Shown here piece after piece: positions 24,107 through 33,124 of a stretch of 64,000 bases of DNA. The notes under the pieces are model-generated. The model was not told the DNA's origin, did not search any database, and was given only the letters and a program-made list of their open reading frames with translations. Made by a program: the position numbers and the translations under genes. Numbering within the stretch: the first letter of the stretch is position 1; each line of letters starts with the position of its first letter. The stretch is from assembly GCA_963794615.1 (NCBI GenBank), contig CAWCEP010000006.1, forward strand, positions 682,001 to 746,000, given 5' to 3'. This stretch comes from Chersky-840 sp963794615 (GTDB lineage: Bacteria; Actinomycetota; Acidimicrobiia; Acidimicrobiales; UBA8190).

Positions 24107-24588
24107 AGCACCGTTCCGTCCCGGGGCAGGGCGGCGGCGAGGGTGTCCACGATCTCGTTCTGGAGCATGCTCAGGTACTGGTAGACGGTGAACTGGTCGG
24201 CGCGTGGGTCACCGGGGTCGATCTCGGTGAAGTCCTCGCTGACGTCGAGCTGGGTCCCGAGCAGCAGGCGCAGCACCTCGACGGCCCCCAGCCACCCGTT
24301 GAGCTCGTCGGCGTCGATGGTGGTCTCGTCGACCGTCGACACCAAGGTGTCGAGGGCATGGTGGTGGTGCTCGAGCAGCGAGCCTCCCATCATCTGGCGG
24401 TAGTCGGACTGCGCGGCGGGGTCGTCGGGATAGGCGACGGGGAAGAGGCGTTGGGAGGTGGGGTCGTCGTGGTCGACGAGCTCCCGGGCCTGTTGGGGCA
24501 GCATCCGCAGCAGGTCGCGTTCGGGGGCCTCGAGCCCGGGCCGGATGCGGCCGTGCCGATCGCGGGCGAAGCGGCGCCGGCTGCTCAC
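24103..24588 (-). CDS. DUF2017 family protein
   Basis: The 161-residue protein has the DUF2017 features: an N-terminal RRRFARDRHGRIRPGL, PERDLLRMLPQQARELVD, RLFPVAYPDDP and a helical C-terminus (NGWLGAVEVLRLLLGTQLDV). The family almost always lies beside clpS in actinobacteria and may work with the ClpS-ClpAP/ClpCP N-degron machinery, but no activity is established. GTG at 24588 overlaps the clpS stop by four bases; a frame open further upstream is a shadow of clpS. Confidence 0.8.
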   Translation of the reverse strand: MSSRRRFARDRHGRIRPGLEAPERDLLRMLPQQARELVDHDDPTSQRLFPVAYPDDPAAQSDYRQMMGGSLLEHHHHALDTLVSTVDETTIDADELNGWLGAVEVLRLLLGTQLDVSEDFTEIDPGDPRADQFTVYQYLSMLQNEIVDTLAAALPRDGTVL

Positions 24589-24890
24589 CCCGCCTGCTCC
24601 ATCGTCGCCCACAGCCCGTGCTCGTGGAGCCGGAAGACGTCGAGCTCGGCCCGTTCCCGGGGGCCCGAGCTCACCACGGCCCGGCCTTTGTGGTGCACGT
24701 CGAGCATGAGCTTGGTGGCCTTGTCGCGGCTGAAGCCGAACAGCTTCTGGAACACGAAGGTGACGTACGACATCAAGTTGATGGGGTCGTTCCACACGAT
24801 CACGAGCCAGGGGCGGTCGGGGCGCACGTCCTCCCCGCCGGTGGGCTCGTCGACCTCGACGGGCTGGACCTCGGTGCCCGGTCCCGTCAT
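24585..24890 (-). CDS. clpS: ATP-dependent Clp protease adaptor ClpS
   Basis: ClpS binds N-degron substrates and delivers them to ClpC/ClpA. The 101-residue protein shows PWLVIVWNDPINLMSYV (the N-D-x-x-N/H loop that holds the substrate N-terminus), FQKLFGFSRDKATKLMLDVHHKG, and a C-terminal HGLWATME. The ATG at 24890 overlaps the ctaA stop (ATGA), and its own TGA overlaps DUF2017 (GTGA), so the three are translationally coupled. Confidence 0.92.
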   Translation of the reverse strand: MTGPGTEVQPVEVDEPTGGEDVRPDRPWLVIVWNDPINLMSYVTFVFQKLFGFSRDKATKLMLDVHHKGRAVVSSGPRERAELDVFRLHEHGLWATMEQAG

Positions 24891-25947
24891 GGGGTGACGG
24901 GGGTCGCCGCGTCGGCGACGACGCCGGCTCCGACATCGGCCCGGTCGGGCGTGGCCCCGGCGTGCACCGACGGACCGGCCCCGTGGTGCCCGGTGTCCCG
25001 GGCGTCTCTGTTCTCTCGGGCGTCGCGCTCACCACGGGGCTCGGCGCCGTGGTGGGTGAGGCCGTCGTAGAACCACACCATCGCCATCCACACCACGGTG
25101 GCCCCGAAGACGTGGACGGCCACCAGCAGCGCGGGCAGGTGGGTGAAGTACTGCCCGTAGCCGATCGCACCCTGGACGACCATCGCCCCCAGGAGGAGGC
25201 GGGCCCGGTCGAGCACCGACGTCGGCGCCGAGGTGTGGTCGAGGAGGTAGAGGAGGGCGACGGTGAGGGCGACGAGGAAGAGCACGATGCCGGAGTGGAT
25301 GCGGGCCATGTCCTCGAGCGCGATGGGCAGGCGCTTGGCCCCGGGCCCGCCGGCGTGGGGACCGGCCCCGGTCGTGGCGGTGCCCGCCGCGACCACCACG
25401 ACCAGCAGGCCGAGCATGAGCTGGCTGATGCGCCGCTCCCGGGGGCCGACCTTCGAGACCGCCGCACCGACGTCGGCGCGCCCCGCGCCACGCACGCGGT
25501 CGGCGCGGCCGGCCCGCAGGGCCAGCACGAAGGCGTCGGTCAACAGGGCGATCCCCACCATGAAGTGGGTCATCACCGCGTAGGGGTTGAGCTTGGTGTA
25601 GACGACGACCGCGCCCAGCACGGCTTCGCCGAGCACCCCCCCGAGAAGGCCGGCCGAGAGCCACACCAGGTCCCGACGACGGGGTCCACGCCGAGCGCCG
25701 CGACCAACGCCATGGCCGCGGCGATGCACAGCACGACGACCACCAGGCGGTTCCCGAACTCGATGGCGGGGTGCAGCGACAGCGGGGGCGTGAGCCGGTG
25801 CTGGGAGCACGTCGGCCAGTCGGGACAGCCGAGCCCGGAGTCGCTCAGGCGCACGGCTGCGCCCGTGACGATGTTGAGCACCACGATCACCACCGTGACC
25901 TGGGTGATGCGCAGGAAGGCCCGAGGGGTGACGCCGGGGAGCTGCAC
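24887..25947 (-). pseudogene. ctaA: Heme A synthase CtaA/COX15, one-base frameshift
   Basis: CtaA hydroxylates heme O to heme A for cytochrome aa3 oxidase. The N-terminal frame reads VLNIVTGAAVRLSDSGLGCPDWPTC and HPAIEFGNRL, with the conserved cysteines and heme-ligand His; the rest (WLSAGLLGGVLGEAVLGAVVVY, DMARIHSGIVL, VAVHVFGATVVW) is in the next frame. The join is at a CCC run near 25683-25690, where one more C gives GVDPRRRDLVWL. The span is one base short of 354 codons. GTG at 25947 has no Shine-Dalgarno but a TACGAT box nine bases upstream. It is divergent from ctaB and heads the clpS operon. Confidence 0.82.
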
Positions 25948-25956
25948 CGGGGGATC

Positions 25957-25962
25957 ATCGTA
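25957..25962 (-). promoter_or_regulatory. -10 box of ctaA (leaderless)
   Basis: TACGAT on the minus strand ends nine bases before the ctaA GTG, leaving no room for a ribosome-binding site. Confidence 0.4.
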
Positions 25963-26006
25963 CCGGGGCGCCGAGACACCCTCCGGGGCGCCCGCCGAGC
26001 CCAACG

Positions 26007-26035
26007 TTGTCTGGCGCGGTGCGCCGCCGTAGGCT
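26007..26035 (+). promoter_or_regulatory. Promoter of ctaB (leaderless)
   Basis: TTGTCT at 26007-26012 and TAGGCT at 26030-26035 are separated by 17 bases, and the ATG of ctaB begins nine bases after the -10 box. The mRNA should start at or next to the ATG. Confidence 0.6.
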
Positions 26036-26043
26036 CCGCCCCG

Positions 26044-26955
26044 ATGTCCTCGCTCTCGCCCGCGTTTCCCCGCGCCCTCCGCGCCACGGGAGGCAGAGCC
26101 CGCATCTACCTGGCCTTGACGAAGCCCCGCATCATCGAGCTGCTGCTCGTGACGACGCTTCCCACCATGTTGGTGGCGAAGCGCGGCGTCCCGTCGGTGG
26201 GGCTCATGGGCCTCGTGCTCCTGGGCGGGTCGCTGGCGGCGGGCGGCGCCAACGCCCTCAACATGGTGCTCGACCGGGACATCGACAAGGTCATGCACCG
26301 GACCCGGCACCGGCCCCTGGTCACGGGCGAGGTCACGCCCCGTGCCGCCACGGTGTTCGCCGTCGTGCTCGAGGTGGCCGCCTTCGCCGAGCTGTGGGCG
26401 TGGGTCAATCTGCTCTCGGCGGTGCTCGCCGTGGCCGCCACCGCCTTCTACATCGTGGTCTACACGCTGTGGCTCAAGCGCACCTCCACCCAGAACATCG
26501 TCATCGGGGGCGCGGCGGGGGCGGTGCCGGTCCTGGTGGGGTGGTCGGCGGTCACCGATCGGCTGGGGTGGGCGCCGCTGGTGCTGTTCGCCGTCATCGT
26601 GATCTGGACGCCCCCTCACTTCTGGGCCCTCGCCATCCGCTACCGCGACGACTACGCCGCGGCCAACGTGCCCATGCTCCCCGTCGTGGCCACCCTGCGC
26701 CGGACGGCCCGCCAGATCCTTCTCTACACCGTGCTGCTCGTGGCCGTGACCGTGCTGTTCGCGTGGGTGGGCCACATGGGGGCGACGTACCTCGCCGGCG
26801 CCCTCGTGCTCGGCGCCCTCTTCGTCGTGTTCGCCCTGCGGCTCCGACGGGAGCAGAGCCCGCGCGCCGCGATGGCCCTGTTCCGCTACTCGATCACGTA
26901 CCTGACGTTGCTCTTCGTCGCCATGGCCGGGGACGTGCTCATCCGGTTCCATTGA
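26044..26955 (+). CDS. ctaB: Protoheme IX farnesyltransferase (heme O synthase)
   Basis: CtaB adds farnesyl to heme B, making heme O for CtaA. The 303-residue membrane protein has a short basic N-terminus, LTKPRIIELLLVTTLPTM, the prenyl-diphosphate site NMVLDRDIDKVMHRTRHRPL (N-x3-D-x2-D), and the second acidic motif VIWTPPHFWALAIRYRDDYA. Nine hydrophobic segments are visible. ATG at 26044 follows a leaderless promoter. The stop overlaps the start of the thioredoxin-like gene. Confidence 0.95.
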   Translation: MSSLSPAFPRALRATGGRARIYLALTKPRIIELLLVTTLPTMLVAKRGVPSVGLMGLVLLGGSLAAGGANALNMVLDRDIDKVMHRTRHRPLVTGEVTPRAATVFAVVLEVAAFAELWAWVNLLSAVLAVAATAFYIVVYTLWLKRTSTQNIVIGGAAGAVPVLVGWSAVTDRLGWAPLVLFAVIVIWTPPHFWALAIRYRDDYAAANVPMLPVVATLRRTARQILLYTVLLVAVTVLFAWVGHMGATYLAGALVLGALFVVFALRLRREQSPRAAMALFRYSITYLTLLFVAMAGDVLIRFH

Positions 26956-27542
26956 CCGACGCGCCCGTCGCGCCCGGCCCAGCCGACGACGCCGGCTCGA
27001 CGGGTGGGCGCCCCCCGGCTCCCGGGCGCCGTCGGCTGGTGTCGATCGGCCTCGGGCTCGTCGTCGCCGCGGGCCTGGTGGTAGGGCTGACCGTCGGCAC
27101 CGGGGGCGGTGCGCAGCACGCTCCCGCCTTCTCGCTCCCCCGGCTCGGTGGCGGCGAGCCCGTGTCGTACCCGCTCACGGGAGCCGAGGCCCACAAGCCG
27201 GTGGTGCTCACGTTCTTCGCGTCGTGGTGCCCACCGTGTCGGGCCGAGCTGCCCATGGTGGCCCGGGTGGCCCGCCAGGCCCAGGCCGCCGGTGACGGCG
27301 TGGTGTTCGTGGGTGTCGACGGCAACGACAATCCCGCCAGCGGCCTGTCCTTCGCCCGCCACAGCGGCGTGACGTTCGTGGTGGGTGCCAACGCCGACAG
27401 CGCCCTGGCGCCGAAGTTCACCCTGGTCGGGTACCCCGGCACGGTGTTCATCGACGCCACGGGGACGATCGTGAAGACCGTGCACGGTCCCGTGAGCCAC
27501 GCCACCCTCGAGACCTACCTCACCCGCCTGTCCCACCCGTGA
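26952..27542 (+). CDS. TlpA/ResA-like membrane-anchored thioredoxin
   Basis: The 196-residue protein has an N-terminal Pro-rich cytoplasmic stretch, one membrane anchor (residues about 27-47), and a periplasm-facing thioredoxin fold with active site FFASWCPPCRAELP and a cis-proline in VGYPGTVFID. Such proteins reduce cytochrome c haem-site or CuA-site thiols during oxidase assembly, which fits coupling to ctaB (TTG start overlapping the ctaB TGA, TTGA). No lipobox is seen. Confidence 0.82.
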   Translation: MTDAPVAPGPADDAGSTGGRPPAPGRRRLVSIGLGLVVAAGLVVGLTVGTGGGAQHAPAFSLPRLGGGEPVSYPLTGAEAHKPVVLTFFASWCPPCRAELPMVARVARQAQAAGDGVVFVGVDGNDNPASGLSFARHSGVTFVVGANADSALAPKFTLVGYPGTVFIDATGTIVKTVHGPVSHATLETYLTRLSHP

Positions 27543-27620
27543 CGCGCCGCTGAATCACGGGGGCGCCGACGGAAGCGGCGCCGCCGCCGGCCCGCACTGG
27601 GACCCGCAATGGGAGCAGCC

Positions 27621-28364
27621 TCAGGTGGCGACCACGGCGAAGCGGGGGGTCACCCCGAGGAGCCGTTCCGGGAGGCGGTGCTCCATCGCCGCGGCCCACT
27701 CGACGTCGCGCAGTCGCACCAGGCGCGGCGCCACCCATCCCGCCCCGGCCACGAGCTCGGCGACGTCGCGGGGACGGGTGCCCGTGCCGAGCGGCAAGGC
27801 GCGGCGGACCGAATCGGGATAGGGCCCGTGGTGATCGGGGGCGGTCCCGCGCCGGCGGTCGACGAATCGCCAGGCGCGGCCGCGCAGCGCCTCGAGGGGG
27901 TCGGTCCGGCCCCACAACGACTCGATGGCCACCAGTCGGCCGCCCGGTGCCGCCGCCCGCCAGGCGCGCAGGGCGGCGCCGGGGTCGGGGAGGGTCCACA
28001 CCAGGTGCCGCTCGATGACGGCGTCGAAGCCGGCCCCCGATATCCGGGGCGGTTCGTGGGCGGGGGCCACCACGACGTCGATGTCGAGGCCTTCGGCGCC
28101 CGCCGCGGCACGGAGGACCGCCAGCATGGCCGGCGACAGGTCGAGGGCGGTGACGCGGTGCCCGAGGCGGGCTGCGATCAGGCTCAGGAACCCCGTCCCC
28201 GCCCCGCAGTCGAGGACACGGGCCGGGGCGGGGGGCAGCAGGCTCTCGAGGGCCCCGGTCCACGCCGCCTGCACGGCCGGGCTGGTGGGACGGTGGCCCG
28301 AGGCGTTGTCGTAGGTGGCGGCGTCGTCGTCCCAGAAACGTCTGATCTCGTCGAGGATGGCCAT
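27621..28364 (-). CDS. Class I SAM-dependent methyltransferase
   Basis: The 247-residue protein carries WDDDAATYDNASGHRP at the start, motif I RVLDCGAGTGFLSLIAARLGH, motif II VTALDLSPAML, and the later GAALRAWRAAAPGGRLVAIES. It transfers a methyl group from SAM to a small molecule that cannot be inferred. It is an intact counterpart of the frameshifted enzyme at 1388, in a different subfamily. It is divergent from the SDR at 28416. Confidence 0.85.
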   Translation of the reverse strand: MAILDEIRRFWDDDAATYDNASGHRPTSPAVQAAWTGALESLLPPAPARVLDCGAGTGFLSLIAARLGHRVTALDLSPAMLAVLRAAAGAEGLDIDVVVAPAHEPPRISGAGFDAVIERHLVWTLPDPGAALRAWRAAAPGGRLVAIESLWGRTDPLEALRGRAWRFVDRRRGTAPDHHGPYPDSVRRALPLGTGTRPRDVAELVAGAGWVAPRLVRLRDVEWAAAMEHRLPERLLGVTPRFAVVAT

Positions 28365-28415
28365 GGTCGTGTTCTACTCCCCGTGCTGTACTGGCCCCGA
28401 CCGCAGGAGGCTCCC

Positions 28416-29210
28416 ATGAAGATCGAAGGATCACGCGTCCTCGTGACCGGGGCGTCGTCGGGGATCGGCGCCGCCCTGGCCCGGATCCTGGCCCGGCGCG
28501 GCGCCGTCGTGGGGCTGGTGGCGCGGCGCCGGGAGCGCCTCGCCGAGGTCCTCGCCGATTGCCAGGTGGACTCCCCCGAGTCGCGGCTGTGGGTGGCCGA
28601 CCTCGCCGATGTGGAGCGGGCCGGGCGGGTCGCGCTCGAGGCGTGGGACGAGTTCGGCCATCTCGACTGTCTCGTCAACAACGCCGGCGTGCCCATGCGC
28701 CGGCACGCCGACCAGCTCGACCTCGCCACGCTGGAGTGGGTCATGCGGGTGAACTTCTTCGCCCCGGCGCAGATGGGCATGGTGCTCGTGCCCCGGATGG
28801 AAGCCCGGGGTGAGGGCATGATCGTCAACGTCTCCAGCGTGGCGGGCCGGCTCGGCAACGCCAACGAGGCCGCCTACTCGGCCAGCAAGTTCGCGCTGTG
28901 CGGCTGGAGCGAGGCCATCGCCGTCGACCTCTACGACTCGGGCATCCAGATACGGCTCGTCAACCCCGGCCCCATCGACACCGAGATCTGGGACCTGCCC
29001 GACAACGACGACCCCCTCTACACCGGGCCCAAGATCAGCCCCGAGGAGATGGCACGGGGCATCGTGGGCGCCATGGAGAGCGAGTCCTTCGAGCACTACG
29101 TGCCCGACATGCGCGCCATCGTGGAGTCGAAGACCGCCGATCCCGACCCTTTCATCAAGGGGATGGCGGCCATGCTTCGCAACGCCACCTCGCGATCTCC
29201 CAAGGAGTAG
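28416..29210 (+). CDS. Short-chain dehydrogenase/reductase
   Basis: The 264-residue SDR shows VTGASSGIGAALARILARRG, CLVNNAGVPM, VNVSSVAGRLG with catalytic Ser, and AYSASKFALCGW with the Tyr-x3-Lys pair. ARRRERL after the second strand points to NADP(H). ATG at 28416 has CAGGAGG six bases upstream. It is close in layout and length to the SDR at 17360. The substrate is unknown. Confidence 0.88.
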   Translation: MKIEGSRVLVTGASSGIGAALARILARRGAVVGLVARRRERLAEVLADCQVDSPESRLWVADLADVERAGRVALEAWDEFGHLDCLVNNAGVPMRRHADQLDLATLEWVMRVNFFAPAQMGMVLVPRMEARGEGMIVNVSSVAGRLGNANEAAYSASKFALCGWSEAIAVDLYDSGIQIRLVNPGPIDTEIWDLPDNDDPLYTGPKISPEEMARGIVGAMESESFEHYVPDMRAIVESKTADPDPFIKGMAAMLRNATSRSPKE

Positions 29211-29235
29211 GCCCACGGCGGTGTAGCCCCGCCGA

Positions 29236-30873
29236 TCAGGCGCGCGCCGCGGCCTCGAGGAACTGCTCGATGCCGTTGGCGATGCCCTGGGCCGCGTTCT
29301 GGCGCCACTCCGGGTTCTGGACCGCGGCGGCGTCCGTTGCATTGCGCATGTTGGCGCACTCGATGAGCACCTTGGGCACCGTCGACAGGTCGAGGCCGCC
29401 CAGGTCCCCCCGGTAGACGATGCCGTCCTGGCCCGTGTAGTTCGAGGGGGGCTCACCGGTGGCGGCCTCAAAGGCGTTGCGCATGTCGAGCGAGAGCGCG
29501 TCCGACGGCGCCACGATGGCGCGGTTGTCCGAGATCGAGCTCACCACCGGCACCGGGGTGTCCACGGCGAACCCGCTCCCGCCCGCCGGGCCGCCGTCGG
29601 CGTGGATCGACACGGCCGCATCGGCGTCGAGGGCGTTGGCGATGGCGGCGCGGACGTTGACACAGGGCCCGACCCCGGCGTCGGTGGTGCGGGTGAGGAC
29701 GACGCGCGCCCCGTCCGCCTGGAGGAGGGCCTGGGCCCGGAGCGCCACGTCGTAGTTGAAGGCGTGCTCGGTGTAGCCGTTGTCGGTCTCGGTGCCGGTG
29801 GTGTCACAGGGCTCGGTGAACCCGCCGCCGTCGATGGGGCGGTCGATGGACGCGGCGCCGGCCCCGTTGCCGCCGTCGTGGCCGGGGTCGATGACCACGG
29901 TCAGCCCGGCCAGGGGGAGGACCGACACCGATCCCTGGTAAAGGGCGTCGCCCTGCCCGTACACCCCGCCGTCGGCGCCGACGAGCCAGTACCCGCCGCC
30001 GTCGGCCGTCGCCGCCATCCCCACCACGGCCCGGTCGAGCACGAGGGCGCCGGTCGATCCCTCGTAGGGCGCCTCGAAGGAGAAGATGCCGCCGTCGCCG
30101 GCGACGAGCCAGTAGCCCGCGCCGCTCGGGGTGGCCGCCATGCCCACCACGGGCCGGGTCAGACGGACCGCCCCCATCGAGCCCGCGAAACGGGCGTCGC
30201 CGTAGGCGAAGACCCCGCCGTCCGACGCCACCAACCAGTAGCCCCCGCCGTCGGGGGTGGCCGCCATCCCCACCACCGGGGCGGCCAGCTTCAGTGCGCC
30301 GGCCGATCCCTCGAAGGGCGCGCCGAAGGCGAACACGCCGCCGTCCGACGCCACCAACCAGTAGCCCCCGGTGGCGCGGTCGAGGGCCATGCCCACCACG
30401 GGCCGGGTCAGGTGGACCGCCCCCATCGAGCCCGCGAAGCGGGCGTCGCCGTAGGCGAACACCCCGCCGTCGGCGGCGGTGAGCCAGTACCCCCCGTCGT
30501 CGGGCGTGGCGGCCATCCCCACCACGGGCGAGGTGAGGGGAAGGCTCCCCGCCGATCCCAGCGCCGGGGCGTCGAAGTTGAACACCGCCCCGTTCGAGGC
30601 GACGAGCCAATACCCCCCGGTGGTGTGGTCGGCGGCGACGTCGACGACGGGCGCGCCGCTGACGGGCTGGGATGCGGTGGTCGTCGCGTGGTCCGGACGG
30701 GGTCGGTGATGACGAACGGTGCGCTGGGGGGTGGAGGTGACGAGCACGGCCACCACGACCACGGCCGTCACGAGCACGGCCGTCAGGAGCACTGCCGTCA
30801 CGAGCACGGTGCCGATCGGCGCGCCCGCTCCCCGGTGAGCCATGGCGTGGCGTCGGCGCATCGCGCCCATCAT
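29236..30873 (-). CDS. Secreted N-acetylmuramoyl-L-alanine amidase with WLVASDGG repeats
   Basis: The 545-residue protein has an N-terminal membrane helix with alternating Val-Thr-Ala repeats, then six repeats of about 42 residues (GYWLVASDGGVFAFGDA ... PVVGMA) typical of actinobacterial surface proteins, then an Amidase_3 domain: LTVVIDPGHDGGNG with a Zn ligand His, a Glu in TEHAFNYDVAL, AAVSIHADGG with the second His, and VLIECANM with the catalytic Glu. It cleaves the amide between MurNAc and the stem peptide. Repeats 2 and 4 are almost identical at DNA level, pointing to recent duplication. ATG at 30873 lies just after the LOG stop. Confidence 0.85.
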   Translation of the reverse strand: MMGAMRRRHAMAHRGAGAPIGTVLVTAVLLTAVLVTAVVVVAVLVTSTPQRTVRHHRPRPDHATTTASQPVSGAPVVDVAADHTTGGYWLVASNGAVFNFDAPALGSAGSLPLTSPVVGMAATPDDGGYWLTAADGGVFAYGDARFAGSMGAVHLTRPVVGMALDRATGGYWLVASDGGVFAFGAPFEGSAGALKLAAPVVGMAATPDGGGYWLVASDGGVFAYGDARFAGSMGAVRLTRPVVGMAATPSGAGYWLVAGDGGIFSFEAPYEGSTGALVLDRAVVGMAATADGGGYWLVGADGGVYGQGDALYQGSVSVLPLAGLTVVIDPGHDGGNGAGAASIDRPIDGGGFTEPCDTTGTETDNGYTEHAFNYDVALRAQALLQADGARVVLTRTTDAGVGPCVNVRAAIANALDADAAVSIHADGGPAGGSGFAVDTPVPVVSSISDNRAIVAPSDALSLDMRNAFEAATGEPPSNYTGQDGIVYRGDLGGLDLSTVPKVLIECANMRNATDAAAVQNPEWRQNAAQGIANGIEQFLEAAARA

Positions 30874-30877
30874 GGCG

Positions 30878-31373
30878 TCAGCGCCGGTGGTGTGCCGAGC
30901 GGGCCAGGTCGACGGCCAGTTCGACCGCCCGGGTCGGATCGCCGGTGCGCACGATGGCGTCGCCGGACTCGCCGGTGCGGGCCAGCTCCCAGGTGTCGAG
31001 GCCCACCACCGGGATCCCGGCCCTGAGGGCCAACGCGATCTCCGACAACGTGCCGTACTCGCCGCCCACCGCCACCACGGCGTCGGCGGCGCCCACCACC
31101 AAGGCATTACGGGCCTCACCCAACCCGGTGGGGATGGCGATGTCGACGTGCGGGTTGGCGGCGGCGCGGTCGGGGCCGGGCAGGATCCCGACGGTGGTCC
31201 CGCCGGCGCGCTGGGCGCCGCCACAGGCGGCCTCCATGACGCCGTCGAGCCCGCCGCACACCAGGACCGCCCCGACGTCGGCGACGGCGTGTCCCACCTG
31301 CTCGGCCAGCCGCGGCGTGCGCCGGCGACACCGCACCACCGCCACCGATCACGGCGATGTAGAGCCGGGTCAC
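30878..31373 (-). pseudogene. LOG/TIGR00725-family Rossmann protein, one-base frameshift
   Basis: The N-terminal frame, from a GTG that overlaps the permease stop (GTGA), reads TRLYIAVIGGGGAVSP; the main part, in the next frame, reads VGAVLVCGGLDGVMEAACGGA, VGILPGPDRAAANPHV and VVAVGGEYGTLSEIALAL, with the P-G-G/G-x-G-T-x-x-E signature of LOG and SLOG nucleotide-binding proteins. The join is near 31313, one base in excess. Relatives release bases from nucleoside monophosphates or bind nucleotide ligands. An ORF from 31345 alone would lack the first strand. Confidence 0.7.
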
Positions 31374-32158
31374 TCCCATCGGAACGTGGCCGCCGCGGCG
31401 ACGGGGGCGGCCACCGCCCACACCACGAGCACGATCCAGGCCCATCCCGGCACCGCCAGGCCCAGGCCCAGGGCGCGGTGCAGTGCATCGGCGAGGGCGG
31501 CGGCGGGGAGTGCCTTGGCCACGGCCTGGAGCCAACCCGGCAACTTGGACAGCGGGGCCAGCATCCCGCTCACGAGGAGGAGCAGGAGCCACAGCCCGTT
31601 GGCGGCGGCCAGGTTGACCTCGGCCCGCAGTACGCCCGCCAGCAGCAAGCCGATGCCCCCGAACCCGGCCGTGGCGAGGACCACCACGACGACGGCGCGC
31701 CCCGCGCCGCCGACGGTCGGGTGCCAGCCCAGCCCGAGCGCCACGGGGACGAGGACGGCGGCCTGGACCACCTCGACCACGAGGATGGCGACGATCTTGG
31801 CGCCCAGCAACGAGGGCCGGCCCAGGGGGGTGGCGCCGAGGCGCTTCAACACGCCGTAGCCGCGCTCGAACCCGGTGGCGATGCTGAGGTTGACCATGGC
31901 CGTGCCCATGACGGCCAGGGCCAGGATGCCGGGCGCCAGGAACGACACGGGGCGGGCGGTGCCGGTGGGGAGCAGGTGCACCTCGGAGAAGAAGACGAGG
32001 AGGATGACGGGGATGCCGATGGTGAGAAGCAGCGACTCGCCCCGCCGCAGCGTCATGCCCACTTCCGCCGAGCACTGGGCGAGCAGCCGGCGGAGCGCCG
32101 GACGGGCCCCGGGGCTCGGGGCCGCCGGGGAGAGCAGCTGGTCGGAGGCCGCGCTCAT
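31370..32158 (-). CDS. ABC-2 type transporter permease
   Basis: The 262-residue protein has six hydrophobic segments and the ABC-2 pattern: a first helix followed by FFSEVHLL, LAPGILALAVMGTAMVNLSIATGFERGYGVLKRLGATPLGR (read in pieces, the G-E-R-E/x-x-G-x-L-K-x-L cytoplasmic coupling helix), and a final helix near the C-terminus. With the upstream ATPase (ATGA overlap) it forms a two-gene exporter of the drug or lipid type. The substrate is not indicated. Confidence 0.85.
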   Translation of the reverse strand: MSAASDQLLSPAAPSPGARPALRRLLAQCSAEVGMTLRRGESLLLTIGIPVILLVFFSEVHLLPTGTARPVSFLAPGILALAVMGTAMVNLSIATGFERGYGVLKRLGATPLGRPSLLGAKIVAILVVEVVQAAVLVPVALGLGWHPTVGGAGRAVVVVVLATAGFGGIGLLLAGVLRAEVNLAAANGLWLLLLLVSGMLAPLSKLPGWLQAVAKALPAAALADALHRALGLGLAVPGWAWIVLVVWAVAAPVAAAATFRWE

Positions 32159-33099
32159 CGGTCGTCGTCCCCCTTCGTCACGCGCAGGTAGATCTCCTCG
32201 AGCGAACGCCGGCCGGCGCGCAGCTCGGTGAGGGGCAGGTCCCGCTCTTGCATCCACCCCGCCAGCATCGCCAACCGGGTGGCGGTGGCGGGGCCCTCCA
32301 CCCGGTACTGGCCGGGGCGTTCCTCGGTCACGGTGCCCGCCCCGCCCCCGAGCGCGGTGCTCAGCCCGGCCAGGTCGAGCGACACGGGGCCCTCGAAGCG
32401 GATGCCGCCTTCGCCGCCGGCCTCGGCCAACTCGGCGACGGTGCCGTGCGCCACAGCGCGGCCCCGGGCCATGATCACCACGTCGTCGGCGACGCGCTCG
32501 GCCTCGGGGAGCTCGTGCGTGGTGAGCAGGACGCACGCCCCCCGGTCGCGCAGCCCGGTGATCACCTGCCGCACCGCGATACGGCCCTCGGGGTCGACGC
32601 CGGCGGTGGGCTCGTCGAGGAACACCACCTCGGGCCGGCCCACGATGGCGAGGGCCAGGGACAGGCGTTGCTGCTCGCCCCCCGACAGCCGGCGCCACGG
32701 TGTGCGGGCCACGGCGCGCAGGCCCACCAGGTCGAGCAGCTCCTCGGGGTCCTCAGGGTCCTCGTAGTACGCCGCGAACAACGCCAGGACGCGGCGCGGG
32801 CCCATGACGGGGTACACCCCGCCGCGCTGGAGCATGACGCCCGTGCGGGCCACGACCCGGCGGTGGTCCGACACCGGGTCGAGCCCGAGCACCCGCACCG
32901 ACCCGGCGGTGGCGCGCCGGTAGCCCTCGAGGGTTTCGACCGTGGAGGTCTTGCCCGCCCCGTTCGGACCCAGCAGCGCGACGACCTGGCCGCGCTCGGC
33001 CGACAGTGACAGACCGTCCACCGCCACGGTGGCGCCGTAGCGGACCACGAGGTCACGACAGTCGACGGCGGGGCCGTCGTGGCCAGGCGGGACGGACAT
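32155..33099 (-). CDS. ABC transporter ATP-binding protein (DrrA-like)
   Basis: The 314-residue ATPase has Walker A LLGPNGAGKTSTV, a Q-loop in VMLQRGGVYP, the signature RLSGGEQQRL, Walker B VVFLDEPTAGVDPEGR and the H-loop TTHELPEAERVADD. The C-terminal 80 residues carry the extension typical of DrrA-type exporters. ATG at 33099 is preceded by TAGCCT seven bases upstream and no Shine-Dalgarno, so it is probably leaderless. It shares its promoter region with serS. Confidence 0.92.
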   Translation of the reverse strand: MSVPPGHDGPAVDCRDLVVRYGATVAVDGLSLSAERGQVVALLGPNGAGKTSTVETLEGYRRATAGSVRVLGLDPVSDHRRVVARTGVMLQRGGVYPVMGPRRVLALFAAYYEDPEDPEELLDLVGLRAVARTPWRRLSGGEQQRLSLALAIVGRPEVVFLDEPTAGVDPEGRIAVRQVITGLRDRGACVLLTTHELPEAERVADDVVIMARGRAVAHGTVAELAEAGGEGGIRFEGPVSLDLAGLSTALGGGAGTVTEERPGQYRVEGPATATRLAMLAGWMQERDLPLTELRAGRRSLEEIYLRVTKGDDDR

Positions 33100-33106
33100 C
33101 GCGGCG

Positions 33107-33116
33107 AGGCTACCGT
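33107..33116. promoter_or_regulatory. Overlapping divergent -10 boxes of serS and the ABC exporter
   Basis: In the 25-base gap between the two start codons, TACCGT (plus, 33111-33116) precedes serS by eight bases and TAGCCT (minus, 33112-33107) precedes the ATPase gene by seven. The boxes share the central TA, so one short site appears to fire in both directions and both mRNAs would be leaderless. Confidence 0.5.
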
Positions 33117-33124
33117 TGCGCCCC

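Noticed and set aside
22610..24184. Long plus-strand open frames beginning across the tRNA genes (one starts with PNGIRTRVTALKG-like text)
   Set aside because: The first part is a translation of tRNA-Asp/Glu and the rest lies antisense to the S51/CysS-tail gene.
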